In this document: piece by piece, positions 7,442 through 12,535 of the stretch
How positions within the stretch are numbered: the first letter of the stretch is position 1
How the letters are laid out: every line of letters begins with the position of its first letter
Source: Lysobacterales bacterium UBA2790
GTDB lineage: Bacteria; Pseudomonadota; Gammaproteobacteria; Xanthomonadales; Xanthomonadaceae
Assembly (NCBI GenBank): GCA_002352135.1
Contig: DEHW01000094.1
Location: 33,983-46,517, forward strand
Length of the DNA stretch: 12,535 nucleotides
Reading direction: 5' to 3'
Made by a program: the position numbers and the translations under genes
The notes under the pieces: generated by a model
The model's database searches: none
What the model saw: the letters and a program-made list of their open reading frames with translations, nothing else
What the model was told of the DNA's origin: nothing

Positions 7442-7617
7442 GTCTGCCCCGCTTCGACACGTAAACCGACAGCCCATCCGGAGACCGCACCGGCCTGCGA
7501 GCGCCGCAGAACCGATAACGTTCGCCATGCCGATACCCCCAACCATGCCGATACCATCTCCAGTTCTTGGCGCGCAAACACGCCAACCCACGCCCACACG
7601 AGCACCTGCACACTCAT
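7438..7617 (-). CDS. Possible 59-residue ORF overlapping the GH2 start
   Basis: An ATG at 7617 has GAGGGGG five bases upstream. It opens a 59-residue frame whose TGA overlaps the GH2 start as ATGA. The product is Trp- and Val-rich at its N-terminus (MSVQVLVWAWVGVFARQ) and contains the direct peptide repeat VSAWLG/VSAWRT. That repeat is encoded by a 13-base repeat of 18-base period (7525-7537 and 7543-7555). Arg-rich segments follow. I recognise no family. It could be a leader peptide that couples translation into the hydrolase gene, or a chance ORF: its composition is not clearly protein-like and the region is GC-rich. The support is the ribosome site plus the exact overlap. Confidence 0.35.
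   Translation of the reverse strand: MSVQVLVWAWVGVFARQELEMVSAWLGVSAWRTLSVLRRSQAGAVSGWAVGLRVEAGQT
7509..7523. promoter_or_regulatory. Candidate regulator site upstream of the GH2 gene
   Basis: GAACCGATAACGTTC has inverted ends (GAAC/GTTC) and an ACCGATAAC core reminiscent of LacI/GalR-type operators. It lies 67 bases before the GH2 ATG, but inside the possible small ORF. It is an imperfect, short dyad, so chance is a real possibility. Confidence 0.2.
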
Positions 7618-7932
7618 TTGCGCCCCCTCGCGACAATCAAGACGCACGCTAACATCACTGCGACGCACCCGCGGCGGCAACAAGCGCATGTTCGCAAGTC
7701 GCATTGACGACAACGGGTGCGTGCGCCTGCAGCAGCGCGCAAGGGTGTGCTGCGGGTACGAGCGCCCGATGCCACTGGAGCCCGGCCGCGGTTCTTCAAA
7801 TCGTCGGCACGCGAAGCGCCTGCATCGCTTCACGGCAGACGACACCCAGCGGACGCCCGCTTGCACGCCAGTCCACCCCAGATAACGCTCAACGCATTGA
7901 TCTACCCGTGCCGGGTGCTTGCCACTTCCCTG
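7618..7932. other. 315-base stretch without a convincing gene
   Basis: This lies between the stop of the Cys-pair repeat protein and the possible small ORF before the GH2 gene. Open frames on both strands here are Arg/Cys/Pro-rich and look like GC-driven shadows. A short hairpin, ACCCG-TGC-CGGGT (7904-7916), follows the repeat-protein gene but has no T run. I found no clear promoter; the promoter of the GH2 gene should lie somewhere in this stretch. Confidence 0.5.
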
Positions 7933-10152
7933 CTATGGCTCGAAACCATCCGCGAAAATCGCCACAGGCATCGGCACCGCAATCCAGATATCGCGCAATT
8001 GCTGCTCGAAAAAAATACCAAGGGGTCTGGGATCGGCGCCGAACACAATGCGTCCACCATGGCCTCGCTGGTTGGTTTCGGTATCGGTGATCAGAACGTG
8101 ACGAGAACTGTCGCTGCAGTTCGCATCACTGCACTGCCACCACCCACCGCTGCCTATCGTGCCACTGACGTAGGCCGGGATCTCACCAGGCCGCAAGCGC
8201 AGTTGATCCACGACATCGAAGGGATTCGGCAGCACGGCGCGGCTGGCGGTGGCGCAGCTAGCGTCGCCACAAGTGACCAGATTGCGTGCACCCGCAAAGG
8301 TGTTCTCTATCAGAACGGGGCGATTGTCAGCGCGCAGCGCAATCGCGCCACCATTGTAGGTGGGCTCACTGCCGACAGAGCTGACCGTCGCACTGATGCA
8401 CTCGACATCATCACAACGGGCCACACGCAGCGCACCGACGGCATTGCCCCCCGGCGGTTGACTGGACAAACCCCAGGTCGCCACCGGGCGACCGTCGCCA
8501 CCAACCGCCAATCCCAAGCCCGACAACGCCGTGGACTGCACCGCCGGATCAGGCTCGTCGGCCAGCAATCGCGATTGTCCGCTGCTGCAATTCACGTCCG
8601 CGCACGAGAACAGATACACCGCGTTGGTCGCGACATTGGCATACAACATCACGGGACGACCGTCGGCACGAATCGCCAGCTCGGTGAAACTGCTGGTCGA
8701 GTTGCCCGAACCACTGACGTCTCGATGCGTGCCCGTGGTGCAATCGGCATCGGCACAATCCCAAGCCGCGCTGCCACCGACATGCGAGTAGTAGGCGAAC
8801 GGGCGACCATCCGGGCGAATGCCGACAGACGGGCGCGACGAATCGGAGTTGGCACCACCGGTGTCGCGATACGTCACCGATGTGCATTGCGCATCATCGC
8901 AGAGGCCGATACGCGGGCGGCGCAGCTTGGTCCAGATCCCCACCGGACGACCATCCGACCGCGAGGCGATATTGGGTGCGAAAGCGGGCACACCGTTGGT
9001 GGTGCGCCGGGTGAAGCTTGTACACGCTGTCGTCGTGCACTGGGTCGAGCGCAATTCGGTCAAGGCCGCGTCGTAGTAGTGGATCAACGGACGACCCGAG
9101 GAATAGGACTCCGCCACGCTGGTCGGTCCGTAGTCCGGGCCAGACTCCAATTGCAAACGCTGCGGTGCCGTGCAATCGGCATCATTGCAGACCGTCGCCA
9201 ACATCGCACCGACCGAAGGCTGATGGTGACTGACCAGCAGGTTGCCATTGGGCAGTCGCGTGGCCGAGGGCGCAAAGCCGCGCCCCACCGCATCCAACGT
9301 CGACTGCACGAGCGATGAGCAATTGGCGTCCATGCAGCGCACGCGTTCCAGACTGTCTCCAACCAGCCCGCGGAACACCAGGTCCACAAAGCCGTTGGCA
9401 TCGGCCGTCATGGCGGCATCGCTGCCCATCGCGGCGGTAAAGGTGGTGAAATTCGCCCCACCGAAGGGTGCCATGCCGCGCGCTACACGCAGCTCGCCAG
9501 TGAGCGTGTCGTCGTAGGCAATCCACAACGCACTGTTGGAGAACAACATGCTCGGATTGCGTCCCCGCGTGCCAAGGCTATCGATCAGCACGCTGTTGCC
9601 GCTATCACAGATGGCGCTGGCGCAGCGGTACAAACGCAGGTCGCCATTGCTGGCGTCGTAGTAGGCCACGTAGGGAAATCCACTCGCCGGATCAATCGCT
9701 GTCGCCGTGCCCGCGCCCACGTCATTGACCGTGTCAAGCACGCGCAAAGTGGCCGAGTTACAGGAAGAATCGAAGCAATCGACCGCCTCCAGATCGCCCG
9801 TGGTCGCGTTATAGAACGCCGCAAACGGGCGCTGAGTGAGTGCGCTGCGCCGCGCTGCACTGGCAAAGCGACCGCGGTCCGCACCACTGGTCAAACGCAC
9901 TTCCGGCGCGCAGCCGTCAGCGCAGGAACCGGCAAACAGCGACTGCTCATTGGCGACATAGTGGAAACCTGTCCACTGGTCGCTGCTGCCAAACCGCGTC
10001 ACCGCCAGATGCTCACCAAAGTCATCCTGCCCATCGAGCACGCGCACGGCATACCCGGGCGCAGGCTGCGATTGTGCGAGCACGATGCCCGGCGCCAGAA
10101 CCACCCAAGCCAGCAGAGCCCCACGCACACCCTTTCTCCGTTCGACTCGCAT
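7933..10152 (-). CDS. Secreted protein of about 14 Cys-pair repeat modules, function unknown
   Basis: The start at 10152 is supported by GGGAG nine bases upstream and gives a 739-residue protein. It has a signal peptide (RRK, hydrophobic core, VLA cleavage near residue 26). The rest is a tandem array of modules of about 46-51 residues. A typical module runs: a strand with xDGRPVxxYY, a turn, a strand (LRVxRC), then C-D-x-x-C-T/S. Twelve Cys pairs occur at residues 77/81, 126/131, 177/182, 273/278, 322/327, 372/377, 418/423, 466/471, 517/522, 580/585, 628/633 and 674/679. All but the first are CX4C. The protein ends in VAIFADGFEP. No catalytic motif is visible. The layout suggests a beta-propeller stabilised by disulfides, exported to the periplasm or outside. 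I recall similar unannotated repeat proteins in environmental bacteria but cannot name a family. Adjacent genes give no functional hint. Confidence 0.85.
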   Translation of the reverse strand: MRVERRKGVRGALLAWVVLAPGIVLAQSQPAPGYAVRVLDGQDDFGEHLAVTRFGSSDQWTGFHYVANEQSLFAGSCADGCAPEVRLTSGADRGRFASAARRSALTQRPFAAFYNATTGDLEAVDCFDSSCNSATLRVLDTVNDVGAGTATAIDPASGFPYVAYYDASNGDLRLYRCASAICDSGNSVLIDSLGTRGRNPSMLFSNSALWIAYDDTLTGELRVARGMAPFGGANFTTFTAAMGSDAAMTADANGFVDLVFRGLVGDSLERVRCMDANCSSLVQSTLDAVGRGFAPSATRLPNGNLLVSHHQPSVGAMLATVCNDADCTAPQRLQLESGPDYGPTSVAESYSSGRPLIHYYDAALTELRSTQCTTTACTSFTRRTTNGVPAFAPNIASRSDGRPVGIWTKLRRPRIGLCDDAQCTSVTYRDTGGANSDSSRPSVGIRPDGRPFAYYSHVGGSAAWDCADADCTTGTHRDVSGSGNSTSSFTELAIRADGRPVMLYANVATNAVYLFSCADVNCSSGQSRLLADEPDPAVQSTALSGLGLAVGGDGRPVATWGLSSQPPGGNAVGALRVARCDDVECISATVSSVGSEPTYNGGAIALRADNRPVLIENTFAGARNLVTCGDASCATASRAVLPNPFDVVDQLRLRPGEIPAYVSGTIGSGGWWQCSDANCSDSSRHVLITDTETNQRGHGGRIVFGADPRPLGIFFEQQLRDIWIAVPMPVAIFADGFEP
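7936..7959 (-). other. C-terminal IFADGFEP tag
   Basis: The last eight codons of the repeat protein encode IFADGFEP, set off from the last module by a short VPMPVA linker. I associate endings of the form (I/V)FxxGFE with many otherwise unrelated secreted proteins of Xanthomonadales. That is recalled, not checked. It may be a sorting or processing signal. Confidence 0.45.
7978..9975 (-). repeat. Tandem protein-coding modules with about 49-residue period
   Basis: The coding region for residues 60-725 of the repeat protein consists of about 14 diverged modules of roughly 140-150 bases. Successive Cys pairs are spaced 49, 51, 96 (two modules, one without Cys), 49, 50, 46, 48, 51, 63, 48 and 46 residues apart. 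The modules are alike in protein but not near-identical in DNA, so the duplication is old. Confidence 0.8.
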
Positions 10153-10235
10153 CGCACTGCACTCCCGTTGTGGATAGGAAGCCGACCGCTCCCACGCGAA
10201 GGTTGACGAAAAAGCGAAGCGCAACGTGTCAGCAC
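10153..10235 (-). other. Gap upstream of the Cys-pair repeat protein
   Basis: These 83 bases separate the metallopeptidase stop from the repeat protein. A GGGAG ribosome site (10162-10166) serves the repeat protein. A TTTTTCG run on the - strand follows a weak GCG-CTT-CGC hairpin, too short to call a terminator. No clear promoter was seen. Confidence 0.4.
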
Positions 10236-11021
10236 TCAACGCGCTTCCAGCAGCACTCCCAGCTGACGTTTCAGCATGCCGCCGTGGCTGCGCAGCCATT
10301 GGCGTTGCTGTCGCCAATCCGGAAGGCGTTGACCCACTTCATGCCAGAAGGCGGGGGAGTGATTGCGTTGCACAAGGTGACAGAGTTCGTGGACGAGGAC
10401 GTATTCGAACACGCGTGATGGGGCGAGGATGAGGCTGAGATCGAGGGACAGGCCGTTGCGTCCGCTCAGCGATCCCCACAGGCTGGAAAGTGGTCGAATC
10501 CGGACCTGGCCGGGGGCGTGGGCGAATCCGGGCAGGTAGTGCGGCAACCATCGACCGAGGTCGGTACGGGCTTCGCTGTGCAAGAACTCGGCAATCACTT
10601 TCTGCACGCGAGCCAGGGTGGCGGCGGGCGGCACCAGCAGTCGCCAGTCGGCCTCGTCGCACTGCACGGCCAGACGCGAAGCGGACTGCCAGCGCAGGGT
10701 GATCGATTCGCCACGCAATGGCAGGCACAGATCCTGCCCCCAGCACAGTGCTGCGTCCGGTGCGGGCGCGGACTGGTGCTTGCGCCATTGGGTCTGCAGC
10801 CAGGCGCGGTGTTGTTCGAGGAACTGCTGAACAAAGGTGTCCGAGGTGCCAAGCGGCAGACTCAAGCGCGCACCGCGTTCGCTGACCGAAAGCTTGACCC
10901 GCACGGCGCGCGGATCGATGACCTGCAGCAGTTCGATGTCGCGACCGTCCGGCAGGCGCAGTGAACGCGACTGCTTCTGCAGGCCAATGCGCGGGACGAG
11001 GCGGCGGACCCTTGGGCTCAT
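10236..11021 (-). CDS. YgjP-like (DUF45) zinc metallopeptidase
   Basis: The 261-residue protein carries HELCHLVQRNHSPAFW near its C-terminus (His211, Glu212, His215, third ligand probably His221). This is the HExxH-x5-H pattern of the YgjP/DUF45 (WLM-related) metal-dependent hydrolases. The segments upstream, a beta-rich N-terminal half with VSERGARLSLPLGTS, and IRPLSSLWGSLSGRNGLSLDLSLILAP before the helix, match the family's domain order; RIRPLSSLWGS corresponds to the family's RxxxxRWGSC strand with changed residues. No signal peptide is present, so it is cytoplasmic. I start at the ATG at 11021, which overlaps the recQ stop as ATGA and has GGGAA nearby; a GTG at 11030 is the alternative. 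The substrate is unknown; WLM relatives act on DNA-protein crosslinks, so coupling to recQ is suggestive. Confidence 0.88.
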   Translation of the reverse strand: MSPRVRRLVPRIGLQKQSRSLRLPDGRDIELLQVIDPRAVRVKLSVSERGARLSLPLGTSDTFVQQFLEQHRAWLQTQWRKHQSAPAPDAALCWGQDLCLPLRGESITLRWQSASRLAVQCDEADWRLLVPPAATLARVQKVIAEFLHSEARTDLGRWLPHYLPGFAHAPGQVRIRPLSSLWGSLSGRNGLSLDLSLILAPSRVFEYVLVHELCHLVQRNHSPAFWHEVGQRLPDWRQQRQWLRSHGGMLKRQLGVLLEAR

Positions 11022-12535
11022 GCTTCCCACAATACCTGCAGAACATCCTCGCCGTAGCGCTCCAGTTTGCGCACGCCGACGCCGCCGACCTCGGCCAATT
11101 CGTCGAGGTCTTCCGGCGCGGCTTCGGCAATTGCACGCAAGGTGCTGTCGTGAAAGATCACATACGGCGGCACACCTTGCGCCTTGGCCAACCGCGAGCG
11201 CAGTTCGCGTAAGGCGACGAAGCGTGCCTCGATCTCAACGTCATCGAAAGTCGGCACATGACGCGCCTCGGCACTGCGCCGCGCGGTCTTGCCCAAGCTG
11301 GTGACCACGGCGTCCTTGCGCATTCGCACGACCGATTCACCGCGCAGCACGGCACGCGCGGCGTCGGTCAGTTGCAAGGCACCGAACTGTTCGATGTCCA
11401 CCTTCAGCAAGCCCGCCGCCACCAACTGCCGGAACACGCTGCGCCAGCGCAGGTCGTCGAAGTCCTTGCCGATGCCCCAGGTGGACAGGGAGTGGTGGGC
11501 GAATTGGCGGATTCGCGCCGTGTCCGCACCGCGCAACACATCGATGACATGTCCTGCACCAAAGCGCTGACCGGTGCGATACACACAGGACAGCGCCTTC
11601 TGTGCCGCGACGCTGGCATCCCAGGTCTGCGGCGGCTGCAGACAGTTGTCGCAGTTGCCGCAGGGCTGCGGATAAACCTCACCGAAGCTTTCCAACAGGA
11701 CCTGCCGTCGGCAGCGCACGGTCTCGCAATAGCCCAGCATCGCGTCCAACTTGCGTCGTTCAACGCGCTTGCGTTCCTCCGGCGCTTCCGAGCGTTGGAT
11801 CATCTGCGCCTGATTGACCACGTCGGCCAAACCGTAGCACAGCCACGCTTCGGCAGGCTCGCCATCGCGACCGGCGCGACCGGTTTCCTGGTAATAGCCT
11901 TCCAGCGAGCGCGGCAGATCGACATGCGCGACGAAGCGTACATCGGGCTTGTCGATGCCCATGCCAAAGGCAATGGTCGCCACCATGACGATGCCTTCCT
12001 CGCGCAGAAAGCGCTGCAGATGCGTGCTGCGCTCGGCGGCATCCATTCCCGCGTGATACGGCAAGGCAGCAAAGCCCTGCGCACGCAGTTCCAACGCAAG
12101 TTCATCGACCTTCTTGCGCGTCATCGCGTAGACGATGCCGGTCTGGCCACGATGCAGTTCCAGGAACGCGCGCAACTGCGCCTTCAGGTTCTGCTTGTCG
12201 ACCAGTCGATAGCGGATGTTGGCGCGATCAAACGAAGTGACGAAGCGCTGCGCTTGCTGCAAGCCGAGTTGTTCGACGATCTCGCGTTGCGTCGGCGGAT
12301 CAGCGGTGGCGGTCAGCGCGACGCGCGGCACGTCGGGCCAGCGTTCGTGCAGGATCTTCAGCTCGCGGTACTCACGCCGGAAGTCATGTCCCCACTGCGA
12401 CACGCAGTGCGCTTCGTCAATCGCGAACAGGGCGACCCGGGCCTGATCAAGACGCCCCAGAAAACGTGGCGTCAACAGTCGCTCGGGCGCGACGTAGAGC
12501 AGATCCAGCTCAGCGCGCATCAATTGCTGCTCGAC
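11018..12535 (-). CDS. recQ: ATP-dependent DNA helicase RecQ (5' end outside window)
   Basis: These are the last 505 codons of RecQ, a 3'-5' DNA helicase of recombination and fork repair; about 100 N-terminal residues, including the Walker A motif, lie beyond the right edge. The fragment contains YVAPERLL and the DEAH box (IDEAHCVSQWGHDFR, near residue 40). Motif III (LTATADPP) and the helicase C-terminal lobe with FGMGIDKPDVRFV and YYQETGRAGRDG follow. The zinc-binding site uses CRRQ... then PCGNCDNC, and leads into the RQC winged helix. A complete HRDC domain with VPPYVIFHDSTLRAIA and LAEVGGVGVRKLERYG closes the protein. All expected parts of a bacterial RecQ are present. The frame is open to the window edge without interruption. 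The stop codon overlaps the ATG of the DUF45 metallopeptidase, so the two form an operon. Confidence 0.97.
   Translation of the reverse strand, partial: VEQQLMRAELDLLYVAPERLLTPRFLGRLDQARVALFAIDEAHCVSQWGHDFRREYRELKILHERWPDVPRVALTATADPPTQREIVEQLGLQQAQRFVTSFDRANIRYRLVDKQNLKAQLRAFLELHRGQTGIVYAMTRKKVDELALELRAQGFAALPYHAGMDAAERSTHLQRFLREEGIVMVATIAFGMGIDKPDVRFVAHVDLPRSLEGYYQETGRAGRDGEPAEAWLCYGLADVVNQAQMIQRSEAPEERKRVERRKLDAMLGYCETVRCRRQVLLESFGEVYPQPCGNCDNCLQPPQTWDASVAAQKALSCVYRTGQRFGAGHVIDVLRGADTARIRQFAHHSLSTWGIGKDFDDLRWRSVFRQLVAAGLLKVDIEQFGALQLTDAARAVLRGESVVRMRKDAVVTSLGKTARRSAEARHVPTFDDVEIEARFVALRELRSRLAKAQGVPPYVIFHDSTLRAIAEAAPEDLDELAEVGGVGVRKLERYGEDVLQVLWEA

Noticed and set aside
7442..7636. Longer GH2 protein starting at 7636
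   Set aside because: The extra 65 residues are Gly/Arg/Cys-rich and would bury the signal peptide inside the protein.
4997..7885. Open frame of 962 codons on the + strand, the longest in the window
   Set aside because: It lies antisense to the GH2 enzyme, with its catalytic motifs and signal peptide, and to the start of the oligomer hydrolase. Its translation has no recognisable domain and is rich in Arg/His/Gln/Pro, as expected for the complement of a GC-rich coding strand.
7904..7916. Hairpin ACCCG-TGC-CGGGT after the repeat-protein gene as a terminator
   Set aside because: The stem is only five pairs and no T run follows on the - strand.
7717..9318. Open frame of 533 codons on the + strand
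   Set aside because: It mirrors the Cys-pair repeat gene on the other strand. Its apparent repeats (Ile-Gly-Thr, Arg-rich) are the complement of the real modules.
10153..10317. Longer Cys-pair repeat protein starting at 10317
   Set aside because: It would overlap the metallopeptidase gene and place the signal peptide internally; the ATG at 10152 has a good ribosome site.

Overview
The window looks like chromosomal DNA of a GC-rich gammaproteobacterium, most likely in the Xanthomonadales (Lysobacter/Rhodanobacter/Dokdonella type). I infer this from three things: the class III (two-subunit) PHA synthase, the general base composition, and the C-terminal IFADGFEP ending of a secreted repeat protein, an ending I associate with that order. 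The placement comes from reading the sequence only; no search was run. No tRNA, rRNA, CRISPR array, insertion sequence or phage gene was seen.

Layout. At the left edge, on the + strand, is the end of an acetoacetyl-CoA reductase (phaB-like). It is followed by the PHB-granule regulator phaR, whose upstream gap holds a GCTGCG-T-CGCAGC dyad, a probable autoregulatory operator. A long bidirectional terminator hairpin at 969-1003 separates phaR from everything else, which is all on the - strand. Read from right to left, the - strand carries: recQ (5' end outside the window); a YgjP/DUF45-type metallopeptidase coupled to recQ by an ATGA overlap; a 739-residue secreted protein built of about 14 modules with Cys pairs; a possible 59-residue ORF; a secreted GH2 glycoside hydrolase; a lipoprotein-type 3-hydroxybutyrate oligomer hydrolase; and phaE and phaC, the class III PHA synthase pair.

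How it works together. The left 5.3 kb is a polyhydroxybutyrate locus. PhaB makes (R)-3-hydroxybutyryl-CoA, PhaE-PhaC polymerises it, PhaR represses or senses granules, and the oligomer hydrolase returns short 3HB oligomers to monomer, probably outside the cytoplasm. PhaE carries an unusual 92-residue Lys/Arg/Ala/Ser/Pro tail that resembles nucleoid-binding tails and could tie granules to DNA. phaA and an intracellular depolymerase are not in the window. The GH2 enzyme, the repeat protein and the recQ pair have no obvious link to PHB.

The most novel items are the Cys-pair repeat protein (possibly two seven-bladed propellers) with its terminal tag, the cationic tail of PhaE, and the small ORF overlapping the GH2 start.
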